A stretch of DNA of 64,000 nucleotides. Origin: an uncultured Lachnospiraceae bacterium. Lineage in GTDB: Bacteria; Bacillota; Clostridia; Lachnospirales; Lachnospiraceae. Positions within the stretch are counted from its first letter, which is position 1. Each line of letters begins with the position of its first letter. Positions 7,059 to 15,047 of this stretch are shown here, piece after piece. The stretch lies in NCBI GenBank assembly GCA_910577645.1, contig CAJTOL010000016.1, positions 1-64,000 on the forward strand. The letters run 5' to 3'. Position numbers and translations under genes: made by a program. The notes below the pieces were generated by a model, which saw only the letters and a program-made list of their open reading frames with translations, searched no databases and had not been told where the DNA came from.

Positions 7059-10000
7059 TGGCTCTCATGGAAGTAAAAGCTTGGGAAGAAGAGGTAGTGA
7101 TTCCCACTTATGGGGTTGGGGAACCGGATAAAAATCCGGTTTTCCTGGAGAAGCGGGTGTACCAGGGAAGCTCAGGAAAGGTATATCCTTACCCGATTAT
7201 TGAGAAGATTTTTGATGAAAAAGAGGATAAGACATACCGGGCGGTATTCCTGGAGAATGAGTATATTAAGGTGATGATTCTTCCGGAGCTGGGGGGCCGT
7301 ATCCAGCGTGCATACGATAAAACCAACGGATATGATTTTGTATATTACAATCATGTAATCAAACCGGCGCTGGTAGGCCTTTTGGGGCCGTGGATCTCCG
7401 GCGGAATCGAATTTAACTGGCCCCAGCATCACAGGCCCACTACGTTTATGCCGGTAGATCACATAATCCGGGAAAATCCGGACGGCAGTAAAACCGTATT
7501 TGTCCATGATGTGGATCAGATGTATGGAACCAAGGGGATCGCCGGATTTACCCTCTATCCGGATAAAGCTTATATCGAGATCCGGGGACAGCTTTATAAC
7601 CGGACGCCCCTGCCCCAGACCTTTTTATGGTGGGCAAATCCGGCGGTGGCGGTCAATGAAAATACCCAGTCGATTTTCCCGCCGGATGTTCATGCCGTGA
7701 TGGATCATGGAAAACGGGACGTTTCCCGCTTCCCCATTGCCACAGGGGTATACTATAAGAAGGATTACAGCCAAGGCGTTGACATTTCCAGGTATAAAAA
7801 TATTCCTGTGCCCACTTCCTACATGGCAGAAAAGTCTGAGTTTGATTTTGTGGGCGGTTATGATTACGGCGTTCAGGCCGGTATTCTCCATGTGGCGGAT
7901 CACCACATTTCTCCCGGAAAGAAACAGTGGACCTGGGGATGCGGAGATTTTGGAAAGGCCTGGGACCGGAATCTGACAGATGAGGATGGACCTTATATTG
8001 AGCTGATGACCGGCGTGTTTACGGATAATCAGCCGGATTTTACCTGGCTGAAGCCTTATGAGGAGAAGGTATTTACCCAGTATTTTATGCCCTATAAGGC
8101 GGTGGGAGAGGTGAAAAATGCCTCTCAGGAAGCGGTTTTAAACCTGGTATTAAAAGACAAAACAGCAGAAATGATTGTCTATGCATCTTCTGAGCAGAAG
8201 GATGCCAGTGTCTCCCTCTACTTAAAAGGAGAGAAAATCTTTAGATGCAAAACAGACTTATCTCCCACAAAGGTCTACCAAACGAAAATTCCGGTTGATT
8301 ATGAGAGGGAACCAGATGTGACTATGGTAGTGGAGGACAGCCGGGGGCATGTACTTCTGACCTATACTCCTTTGGAGAAAACCATGGAAAAGCTTCCGGA
8401 ACCGGCAAAGGCGGCTCTTGACCCGGAAAAAATTTTGACCAATGAGGAACTATACCTTACGGGACTCCATATTGAACAGTACCGCCATGCAACCTATGAT
8501 CCGGATCCCTATTATCTGGAAGGGCTGAAACGGGATCCGGGAGACAGCCGGATCCATAATGCCTATGGATGCCTGCTTATGCGCCGGGGACAGTTTAAAG
8601 AAGGGGAAAAACATTTCAGGGCGGCCATCCGCCGCCTTACCTGGAAGAACCCTAATCCCTATAACAGCGAAGCTTATTATAACCTGGGGCTGGCATTATT
8701 TTACCAGAAGGACTACGATGGGGCTTATGACGCGTTCTATAAAGCGGCATGGTGCAGGGAGCAGCAGGAGCTTGCATACTATTACCTGGCAGCCATTAGC
8801 TGCCGGAAAGGAGAGTATGGAAAAGGACTGGAGCTGATAGAACGCTCCTTAATCCGCAATTCCCACAATATTAAGGGAAGAGGCCTGAGGGCAGTCCTGG
8901 CTGGAAAGCTTGGACAGACAGAAAAAGCTCTGGAGTATATAGAAGAGAATCTGTCCGTAGATCCCTTTGACTATGTGTCAAGATGGGAGCGCTGCCGGAT
9001 ATTTGGAAAAGAAGAGGGCGGCTGGAATGAGACGTCTGTACTGATGCGGGATAACAGCGACACTTATCTGATGACAGCCAGGGATTATATGGAATGGGGC
9101 TGCTATCAGGAAGCGGCCGGGCTTTTAAGAGAGTGCCATGGGAAAAGTCCGCTGCTGGCTTACTATGAAGGTTATGGGTGGCTGAAAAGCGGCTGTCCGG
9201 ACGGAGAACAAATGGCCCATGCCTGCCTGAAAAGAGCCGCACAGACAGCGCCGGACTGGTGCTTCCCCAATAAGCTGGAGGACATTGAGGTATTAAAGGA
9301 GGCGATGGACAGAAATGTCCGTGATGCAAAGGCGCCCTATTATCTGGGCAATCTCTACTACGATAAAAAGCAGTATGATCTGGCCATAGAACTGTGGGAA
9401 CAGTCCCGGCAGATGGATGACACCTTCCCCACTGTGTTCCGAAATCTGGCGCTTGGCGCTTACAACAAGAAGAAAGATCCGGAAAAAGCCAGAGAACTTA
9501 TGGAGAAAGCCTTTTCCTTAAATAAAAAGGACTCTAGAATTTTCCTGGAGCTGGATCAGCTATACAAAAAAATTGGGATTTCCCATGAGAAACGGCTAGG
9601 ATTTTATGAAAGCTATCCGGAAGTCTTTCGGGAAAGAGACGATCTGGTGATCGAATATGTAACGCTTAAGAATCTCACCGGAAAGCATGAAGAAGCATAC
9701 CAGCTGTTAATGAACCGCCGGTTCCACCCGTGGGAGGGCGGCGAAGGAAAGGCTACCGGGCAGTATGTGGCATGCCTTTTGGAGCTGGCAAAAGAGGAGA
9801 TAGGAAGAGGCAATTACCAGCAGGCAAAAGAGCTTTTATTAAAAGCCTTAAGCTATCCGGAAAATCTGGGAGAAGGAAAACTGGAAGGCGCAAAGGATAA
9901 TCATCTTCATTACTACTTAGGCTTTACAGAGGAAAAGCTGGGCAATCAGGAAGCAGCCAGACTGGAATATCAAAAAGCGACTTTAGGAGACCAGCAGCCC

Positions 10001-10369
10001 GCCGGTATGATGTACTACAATGATCAGCCTGCGGATATGATCCTGTATCAGGGGCTGGCCTGGAAAAAGCTGGGGGAATATGGAAAGGCCAATGCAAGCT
10101 TTTACCGGTTGATTGACTACGGTGAGCAGCATTTATCAGATGAAGTAAAGATCGAATACTTTGCCGTATCCCTGCCGGAGCTGTCGATTTTTGACCGGGA
10201 TTTGACAAAAAGAAATCAGGCCCATTGCTGGTTCTTAATTGGCATGGGACGAATGGGAACCGGAGAAAAAGAAAGCGCCAGGGAAGCCTTTAAAAAAGCG
10301 CTGGATCTGGATCCGAATCATCTAAACGGGACCCTTTATCTGAGAGACCTGGAACCCCCAAAGAGATAG
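7058..10369 (+). CDS. DUF5107 and TPR-repeat protein
   Basis: A large soluble protein of 1103 residues. Residues about 40-350 match proteins annotated DUF5107, an aldose-epimerase or glycosidase-like beta-sandwich region (LPELGGRIQRAYDKTNGYDF, GGIEFNWPQHHRPTTF). From about 480 to the end there are many tetratricopeptide repeats (for example AYYNLGLALFYQKDYDGAYD, YYLGNLYYDKKQYDLAIELW, CWFLIGMGRMGTGEKESARE). No signal peptide, so cytoplasmic. It ends the operon of transporter, VOC and isomerase-like genes. The DUF5107 half probably binds a carbohydrate; the TPR half probably organises partners. Function is unproven. Confidence 0.8.
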   Translation: MALMEVKAWEEEVVIPTYGVGEPDKNPVFLEKRVYQGSSGKVYPYPIIEKIFDEKEDKTYRAVFLENEYIKVMILPELGGRIQRAYDKTNGYDFVYYNHVIKPALVGLLGPWISGGIEFNWPQHHRPTTFMPVDHIIRENPDGSKTVFVHDVDQMYGTKGIAGFTLYPDKAYIEIRGQLYNRTPLPQTFLWWANPAVAVNENTQSIFPPDVHAVMDHGKRDVSRFPIATGVYYKKDYSQGVDISRYKNIPVPTSYMAEKSEFDFVGGYDYGVQAGILHVADHHISPGKKQWTWGCGDFGKAWDRNLTDEDGPYIELMTGVFTDNQPDFTWLKPYEEKVFTQYFMPYKAVGEVKNASQEAVLNLVLKDKTAEMIVYASSEQKDASVSLYLKGEKIFRCKTDLSPTKVYQTKIPVDYEREPDVTMVVEDSRGHVLLTYTPLEKTMEKLPEPAKAALDPEKILTNEELYLTGLHIEQYRHATYDPDPYYLEGLKRDPGDSRIHNAYGCLLMRRGQFKEGEKHFRAAIRRLTWKNPNPYNSEAYYNLGLALFYQKDYDGAYDAFYKAAWCREQQELAYYYLAAISCRKGEYGKGLELIERSLIRNSHNIKGRGLRAVLAGKLGQTEKALEYIEENLSVDPFDYVSRWERCRIFGKEEGGWNETSVLMRDNSDTYLMTARDYMEWGCYQEAAGLLRECHGKSPLLAYYEGYGWLKSGCPDGEQMAHACLKRAAQTAPDWCFPNKLEDIEVLKEAMDRNVRDAKAPYYLGNLYYDKKQYDLAIELWEQSRQMDDTFPTVFRNLALGAYNKKKDPEKARELMEKAFSLNKKDSRIFLELDQLYKKIGISHEKRLGFYESYPEVFRERDDLVIEYVTLKNLTGKHEEAYQLLMNRRFHPWEGGEGKATGQYVACLLELAKEEIGRGNYQQAKELLLKALSYPENLGEGKLEGAKDNHLHYYLGFTEEKLGNQEAARLEYQKATLGDQQPAGMMYYNDQPADMILYQGLAWKKLGEYGKANASFYRLIDYGEQHLSDEVKIEYFAVSLPELSIFDRDLTKRNQAHCWFLIGMGRMGTGEKESAREAFKKALDLDPNHLNGTLYLRDLEPPKR

Positions 10370-10421
10370 AATCCGACAAAATACGTTTCCGGCGCATTTT
10401 GCCGGCTCCCTTATAGGAATG

Positions 10422-10464
10422 AAGCCCGTACCCCAGAGCTTTCCGGCTCCGCGGTACGGGCTTT
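10422..10464. terminator. Convergent bidirectional terminator
   Basis: AAGCCCGTACC at 10422-10432 pairs with GGTACGGGCTT at 10453-10463. It sits between two convergent genes (DUF5107-TPR on +, transketolase on minus) and has T-rich sequence on the + side; a smaller GCCGG hairpin just upstream (10389-10407) may help. Confidence 0.7.
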
Positions 10465-10468
10465 GTCC

Positions 10469-11392
10469 TTATAAATTCTTTACTGCTTCTGCAATATGCT
10501 TTGCAGTCAATCCATATTCTTCTAAAAGGGCAGCCGGAGTGCCGGACTGGCCAAACCGGTCGTTAACACCGATTTTCTTAAACTTAAAATCCCCATTGCC
10601 AATGAGCACATCTGCCACTGCGTCCCCTAGTCCGCCGATAATGGAATGTTCTTCAACGGTAACTACCTTACCGCATTTCTTAGCGCTGGCCAAAATAGTC
10701 TCACGGTCAATGGGCTTAATGGTATGGACATTGACAACTTCCACGCTCATTCCCTGTTCTTTTAAAGTTTTAGCCGCCTCCAGGGCCTCATGTACCATAA
10801 TGCCGCAGGCAAAAATAACAGCGTCGCTTCCCTGACGGAGCACGTTGGCCTTTCCTAATTGAAAAGGCATTTCCTCGTCAAAAACAATGGATGGCAATCT
10901 GGCCATACGCAAATATGCAGGGCCTGTCATATCAGCTAAAGCCTTTACGGCCCGTTTGGTTTCATTGGCATCGCAGGGAACCACAATAGTCATACCGGGG
11001 ATTACCCGCATCAGGGAAATATCCTCAATAGACTGATGGCTGCCGCCGTCCTCTCCCAGAGTAATACCTGCATGGGAGAATGCAAACTTAACATTAAAAC
11101 CAGAGTAGGCGCAGCCATTGCGAACCTGCTCATAGGCCCGGCCGGTTCCGAAAATAGCAAAGGTGCTTACAAAAGGAATGTATCCCATGGAAGCCAAACC
11201 GGCGGCCATATCCACCATGTTGGCCTCAGCGATACCGGCATTGAAGAAACGCTTCGGAAACTTGTCTGCAAATTTATGGGTCATGGTGGAGTGGGAAAGA
11301 TCCGCATCCAGAGCCACGATTTTGTCATTGACTGCACCTAATTCTGCCAGGGCCTCGCCATAAGCAACCCGAATGGCTTTTTTCTCACTCAT
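10469..11392 (-). CDS. Transketolase, C-terminal subunit
   Basis: 307 residues covering the pyrimidine-binding and C-terminal domains of transketolase, which with thiamine diphosphate moves two-carbon units between sugar phosphates in the pentose phosphate pathway. Visible signature parts are FAIFGTGRAYEQVRNGCAYS, DGGSHQSIEDI (cofactor and substrate contacts) and VTVEEHSIIGGLGDAVA in the last domain. The N-terminal half is the adjacent gene, two bases upstream; together they equal one full transketolase. The split form is common in Clostridia. Its ATG has GGAGGAT just upstream, overlapping the end of the partner. Confidence 0.93.
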   Translation of the reverse strand: MSEKKAIRVAYGEALAELGAVNDKIVALDADLSHSTMTHKFADKFPKRFFNAGIAEANMVDMAAGLASMGYIPFVSTFAIFGTGRAYEQVRNGCAYSGFNVKFAFSHAGITLGEDGGSHQSIEDISLMRVIPGMTIVVPCDANETKRAVKALADMTGPAYLRMARLPSIVFDEEMPFQLGKANVLRQGSDAVIFACGIMVHEALEAAKTLKEQGMSVEVVNVHTIKPIDRETILASAKKCGKVVTVEEHSIIGGLGDAVADVLIGNGDFKFKKIGVNDRFGQSGTPAALLEEYGLTAKHIAEAVKNL

Positions 11393-11394
11393 CC

Positions 11395-12201
11395 TTAATC
11401 CTCCAATTCTTTCAGTGCTGCCTGACGCTCTTCCTCATTGGGGCCTTTGCCGTGCCAGCCAGCCTGATTCTCCATGTAGGAAACGCCTTTTCCTTTGACG
11501 GTATGTGCCAGGACGCATTTGGGCTTTCCGGAAACCGGGACATGGAATGCATCACTGACAGCCTGCATATCATTGCCGTCTACTTCAATCACCTCAAAGC
11601 CAAATGCTTTGAACTTATCAGAAATATTACCCAGGCTCATAACCTGGTCATTGGAGCCGTCGATCTGCAGGCCATTATGATCAATAATAACAGTTAAGTT
11701 GTCCAGCTTGTAGTGGGCGGCTGCCATGGCGGCTTCCCAGACCTGTCCTTCCTGAAGCTCTCCGTCCCCTAAAAGAGTGTAGATCTTAGCGCCCTTGTCC
11801 TGCAGCTTAGATCCCAATGCCATACCTACGGCAATAGAAACACCCTGACCCAGGGAGCCGGTGGAAGCCTCTACACCGGGACAGCGCTTGCAGTCCGGAT
11901 GGCCCTGAAGCATACCGTTGATTTTACGGAAGCTTTTGAACTGGCTTTTGTCAAAATATCCCCGTTCTGCCAGAACCCCGTATAATGCCGGGGCAGCGTG
12001 GCCTTTGGATAACACGAAACGATCCCGATCCTCTTTTGCAGGATTCTCAGGATCAATATTCATCTGATCAAAATATAAAACAGTAAGTATCTCAACTGCA
12101 GATAGGGAGCCGCCCGGATGTCCGGAAGCTGCGTCGGCGGTCAGGTTGATAATATCCCGGCGCACAGCGCGGCAAGTTTTCTCTAAACTTGCAAGATTCA
12201 T
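11395..12201 (-). CDS. Transketolase, N-terminal subunit
   Basis: 268 residues carrying the pyrophosphate-binding domain of transketolase. The thiamine diphosphate/Mg motif is visible as GDGELQEGQ followed by DHNGLQIDG, and the substrate-binding His is in LSKGHAAPALYG. It needs the C-terminal subunit encoded next in the same operon for activity. AGGAGG lies a few bases before the ATG. The gene has its own promoter and is read away from the two-component system on the other strand. Confidence 0.93.
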   Translation of the reverse strand: MNLASLEKTCRAVRRDIINLTADAASGHPGGSLSAVEILTVLYFDQMNIDPENPAKEDRDRFVLSKGHAAPALYGVLAERGYFDKSQFKSFRKINGMLQGHPDCKRCPGVEASTGSLGQGVSIAVGMALGSKLQDKGAKIYTLLGDGELQEGQVWEAAMAAAHYKLDNLTVIIDHNGLQIDGSNDQVMSLGNISDKFKAFGFEVIEVDGNDMQAVSDAFHVPVSGKPKCVLAHTVKGKGVSYMENQAGWHGKGPNEEERQAALKELED

Positions 12202-12236
12202 GATCTACCTCCTAATTTTTACGCATAATCGCTCTT

Positions 12237-12265
12237 AGAATATCAGAAAACGACAGAATTGTCAA
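12237..12265 (-). promoter_or_regulatory. Promoter of the split transketolase operon
   Basis: On the minus strand TTGACA (12260-12265) and TATTCT (12237-12242) are 17 bases apart, an almost consensus sigma-A promoter about 35 bases upstream of the ATG at 12201. Confidence 0.75.
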
Positions 12266-12408
12266 TGTACCGCTGCCGGGAAAATTAATAGAAATTTAGA
12301 ATACTTTTAGAAACAAACCCTATGAACTATGTTATACTATTATAAAGCAGCTTTTTAGAGAAAAGCGCTGACAGGAGACCTTTGCGGCAGAAAGGATGTT
12401 ATAAACCA

Positions 12409-13905
12409 ATGAAATTAAAAACCCGATTGGTAGTGGCTTTTGTAACGATTACGCTGATGCCGATTTTTCTTATATATATGGTAGTGGTAGGATTGTCCAG
12501 CTATCAGACCAGAGCTTTTAATAAGGAATACGGCCTGACAGAGCAGATCGACTTATTTTCCGGGAATTCGGTTCAGGCTTTTAACCGGCTGACCAAAAGA
12601 TTTGAGGAACAGATAAAAGAGACGGCCAAAACAGCGCCGGGACAGTTTGAGAATACAGATTACCTGGTACAGCTAAATGAAGAATTAGAGAAGTATTATG
12701 CATATTTAATCGTAAGGAAAGGAAACCGGATTTTTTTTACAGGAGACGATGATTTTTCCATTGATGACGATATTTTAGTCCATCTGCCAGAGTATGGAAA
12801 CGGCCGGAGCAGTGTGGAAGGCGGCCTTTATCTGGATGGAGAGAGCCAGCATTTGGTAAAGCAGCTGGACTTTACCTTTGGAGATGGGGAGGAGGGAAGT
12901 ATATTCCTGATTTCTCAAGTAGACGAGTATCTGCCTGAGGTTAAGATGATGCTTCAGGAGATGCTGATTGCAGGGATTCTGATTTTGGTCATTGCAGGCA
13001 CGGTTATGATAGTTTGGATATATCGTTCCGTTGTCCAGCCCTTAAGTAAGCTGGAGGAAGCCACCAAAAAGATTCGGGACGGCAATCTGGACTTTTCGCT
13101 GGAAGTGGAGGAAGAGGATGAGATTGGCCAGCTATGCCAGGACTTTGAGGAAATGCGGATCCGGCTGAAGGAATCCACGGAGGAAAAAGTTCAGTATGAT
13201 AAGGAAAGCAAGGAATTGATTAGCAACATTTCCCATGATCTTAAGACTCCGATTACTGCTATCAAGGGTTATGTGGAGGGGATTATGGATGGAGTGGCTT
13301 CCTCGCCGGAGAAGCTGGACAGATACATTCGTACCATATATAATAAGGCCAATGATATGGATAAGCTGATTGATGAACTGACCTTTTACTCTAAAATCGA
13401 TACAAACAAGATCCCCTACACTTTTTCGAAAATTAATGTAAGCGGGTATTTCAGAGATTGTGCAGAAGAAGTGGGCCTGGATCTGGAAGCACAGAATATT
13501 GAACTTGGATATTTTAACTATGTAGAGGATGATATCTGCGTGATTGCCGATGCAGAACAGCTTCGACGGGTGATCAACAATATTATCAGCAATTCTGTAA
13601 AATATTTGGATAAGAAAAAGGGAATCATTAATATTCGGGTCAGGGATGTGGGAGATTTTATAGAAGTGGGAATTGAAGACAACGGCAAAGGCATTGCATC
13701 CCGGGATCTGCCCAATATATTTGACCGGTTCTACCGCACCGATTCCTCCCGCAATTCCCAAAAGGGAGGCAGCGGCATAGGACTTTCCATTGTAAAAAAG
13801 ATAATTGAGGATCACAATGGCCGCATTTGGGCTACCAGTAAAGAAGGAATGGGGACAGAGATTCATTTCGTCCTTAGAAAATACCAGGAGGTTATTCAGG
13901 AATGA
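12409..13905 (+). CDS. Sensor histidine kinase
   Basis: About 498 residues. Order: short basic N-terminus and first membrane helix (10-35), an extracellular sensor region (about 40-180), second membrane helix (AGILILVIAGTVMIVWIY), HAMP linker, dimerisation and phosphoacceptor helix with SNISHDLKTPITAIKGY (His276), then the ATP-binding domain with N box NNIISNSVKY, G1 DNGKGI and G2 GGSGIGLSIV. It should sense an extracellular cue and phosphorylate the response regulator encoded next, whose start overlaps its stop. I prefer ATG at 12409; a TTG at 12382 with AGGAGA upstream is an alternative. The signal is unknown. Confidence 0.93.
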   Translation: MKLKTRLVVAFVTITLMPIFLIYMVVVGLSSYQTRAFNKEYGLTEQIDLFSGNSVQAFNRLTKRFEEQIKETAKTAPGQFENTDYLVQLNEELEKYYAYLIVRKGNRIFFTGDDDFSIDDDILVHLPEYGNGRSSVEGGLYLDGESQHLVKQLDFTFGDGEEGSIFLISQVDEYLPEVKMMLQEMLIAGILILVIAGTVMIVWIYRSVVQPLSKLEEATKKIRDGNLDFSLEVEEEDEIGQLCQDFEEMRIRLKESTEEKVQYDKESKELISNISHDLKTPITAIKGYVEGIMDGVASSPEKLDRYIRTIYNKANDMDKLIDELTFYSKIDTNKIPYTFSKINVSGYFRDCAEEVGLDLEAQNIELGYFNYVEDDICVIADAEQLRRVINNIISNSVKYLDKKKGIINIRVRDVGDFIEVGIEDNGKGIASRDLPNIFDRFYRTDSSRNSQKGGSGIGLSIVKKIIEDHNGRIWATSKEGMGTEIHFVLRKYQEVIQE

Positions 13906-14591
13906 GCAGAATTTTAATCATTGAAGACGAGGAAAGCATCGCAGAGCTGGAAAAGGATTATCTGGAGCTGTCCGGGTTTGAGGTGGAGATTGAAAATGAT
14001 GGGACTGACGGCCTTAACAGGGCGCTTAATGAAGAGTTTGAGCTTGTTATATTAGATCTGATGCTTCCCGGCACAGACGGATTTGAGATATGCAGAAGAT
14101 TCCGGGAAAAGAAAAATACTCCCGTTATTATGGTATCTGCTAAAAAAGAAGATATTGACAAAATCCGGGGGTTAGGCCTGGGAGCAGATGATTATATTAC
14201 CAAGCCGTTTTCTCCCAGCGAGATGGTAGCACGGGTGAAAGCGCATCTGGCCCGCTATGAGAGACTGATTTCCAGCGGCTTTCCGGTAAATGATATTATT
14301 GAGATCCGGGGACTTAAGATTGATAAGACGGCCCGGCGGGTGTGGGTTAATGGCCAGGAGAAAAACTTTACCACCAAGGAGTTTGATCTTCTGACTTTTT
14401 TAGCCGAGAACCCCAACCATGTATTTACCAAAGAAGAGCTGTTCAGCAAGATTTGGGATATGGAGTCTATCGGAGATATTGCCACGGTTACAGTGCATAT
14501 TAAGAAAATTCGGGAAAAGGTAGAATTTAATACGGCAAAACCCCAGTATATTGAGACTATTTGGGGAGTAGGGTACCGGTTTAAGGTGTGA
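13902..14591 (+). CDS. OmpR/PhoB-family response regulator
   Basis: 229 residues. The receiver domain (1-120) has the acidic pocket IIEDEE, the phosphoacceptor Asp52 in LVILDLMLPG, and the conserved Lys in ITKPFSPSEM. The C-terminal winged helix (about 130-229) shows FTTKEFDLLTFLAENPNHVF and the closing IETIWGVGYRFKV, so it binds DNA as a dimer after phosphorylation. It overlaps the kinase gene by four bases (ATGA). Targets are unknown; there is no transporter next door that would suggest antibiotic sensing. Confidence 0.95.
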   Translation: MSRILIIEDEESIAELEKDYLELSGFEVEIENDGTDGLNRALNEEFELVILDLMLPGTDGFEICRRFREKKNTPVIMVSAKKEDIDKIRGLGLGADDYITKPFSPSEMVARVKAHLARYERLISSGFPVNDIIEIRGLKIDKTARRVWVNGQEKNFTTKEFDLLTFLAENPNHVFTKEELFSKIWDMESIGDIATVTVHIKKIREKVEFNTAKPQYIETIWGVGYRFKV

Positions 14592-14593
14592 TG

Positions 14594-14622
14594 TTGACAT
14601 TACACGGGATTTGATGTAAAAT
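14594..14622 (+). promoter_or_regulatory. Promoter of antisense RNA (antitoxin)
   Basis: TTGACA (14594-14599), exactly 17 bases, then TAAAAT (14617-14622). It drives rightward transcription into a stretch with no protein gene on that strand, ending at the hairpin 14666-14698. The spacer itself contains TACACGGGATTT, identical to one arm of that hairpin. Confidence 0.75.
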
Positions 14623-14628
14623 AATTAC

Positions 14629-14700
14629 AGCTAAGAAAGTAGTTAAGATTATGTAGTCACAAAGCGAAATCCCGTGTATAGCCAGTACACGGGATTTCCA
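14629..14700 (+). ncRNA. Putative RNAII-like antitoxin RNA
   Basis: Predicted about 70-base RNA from the promoter at 14594 to the hairpin at 14666-14698. It contains GAAAGTAGTTAAGA (14635-14648) and ATGTAG (14651-14656), which are repeated at 14783-14796 and 14802-14807, over the early codons and start codon of the small toxin read on the opposite strand. The RNA can therefore base-pair with the toxin message at its translation start, as RNAII does with RNAI in the par locus of plasmid pAD1. Ends are predicted from promoter and hairpin only. Confidence 0.65.
14666..14698. terminator. Bidirectional terminator shared by toxin and antisense RNA
   Basis: GAAATCCCGTGTA (14666-14678) pairs perfectly with TACACGGGATTTC (14686-14698) around a 7-base loop. 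It lies at the 3' ends of both convergent transcripts, the layout seen in par/Fst loci where the shared terminator gives the two RNAs complementary loops. Confidence 0.75.
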
Positions 14701-14707
14701 TTTCAGG

Positions 14708-14803
14708 TTAGCTGTCTTTATGCTTCCTGTCTAACCATTTGCATATGTAGTAGCCAGCTACACTTGCCATGACAGAAAGAATGAAAGTAGTTAAGAGCTC
14801 CAT
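14708..14803 (-). CDS. Small membrane toxin, Fst/holin-like type I
   Basis: A 31-residue peptide starting MELLTTFILSVMASVAGYYI and ending in a charged tail with CKWLDRKHKD. It has one membrane helix followed by a Trp-Leu-Asp and basic residues, the classic layout of Fst-type and related type I toxins that insert in the cell's own membrane. The ribosome site is unusually G-rich (AGGAAGGGGGG, about 8 bases from the ATG). It has its own promoter on the minus strand and shares a terminator and two repeats with the antisense RNA on the other strand. Such genes are often missed by annotation because of size. Identification is by architecture; toxicity is not shown. Confidence 0.7.
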   Translation of the reverse strand: MELLTTFILSVMASVAGYYICKWLDRKHKDS

Positions 14804-14846
14804 GTAGACACCCCCCTTCCTGCTGGAAAGAGTCGACAGCATGTTC

Positions 14847-14875
14847 ATTATATCGCAAGATGTCAGGAGTGTCTA
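14847..14875 (-). promoter_or_regulatory. Toxin promoter
   Basis: On the minus strand TAGACA (14870-14875), 17-base spacer, TATAAT (14847-14852). Transcription would begin near 14840, giving a leader of about 37 bases before the toxin ATG at 14803. Confidence 0.7.
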
Positions 14876-14921
14876 TGGAATGAATGGAGAGACTTTAGAT
14901 TTCTTCACATTCAGTTTTTCC

Positions 14922-14950
14922 TTGACAGCCGCCCCGGATACTGCTATAGT
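14922..14950 (+). promoter_or_regulatory. Promoter of the DEAD-box helicase gene
   Basis: TTGACA (14922-14927), 17 bases, TATAGT (14945-14950). It gives a leader of about 90 bases before the helicase ATG at 15048. Confidence 0.75.
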
Positions 14951-14964
14951 TGATTCTTGTATGA

Positions 14965-15005
14965 ACGAGAGGATGAAAGGCCTGAGCGTGCCTGCCGCCT
15001 CTCGT
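14965..15005 (+). promoter_or_regulatory. Leader hairpin before the helicase gene
   Basis: In the untranslated leader ACGAGAGG (14965-14972) pairs with CCTCTCGT (14998-15005) and is followed by TTTTGTTGTG, so it looks like an intrinsic terminator placed between promoter and gene. Helicase or cold-shock genes are often controlled through leader structure; attenuation or helicase feedback is a reasonable inference. Confidence 0.5.
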
Positions 15006-15047
15006 TTTGTTGTGTAAGAGAAATAAAGAGAGGATTATTAAAAATAT

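Noticed and set aside
10469..12201. Broken transketolase (frameshifted into two pieces)
   Set aside because: Both halves have proper starts with ribosome sites and domain borders at the split; this two-subunit form is common in Clostridia.
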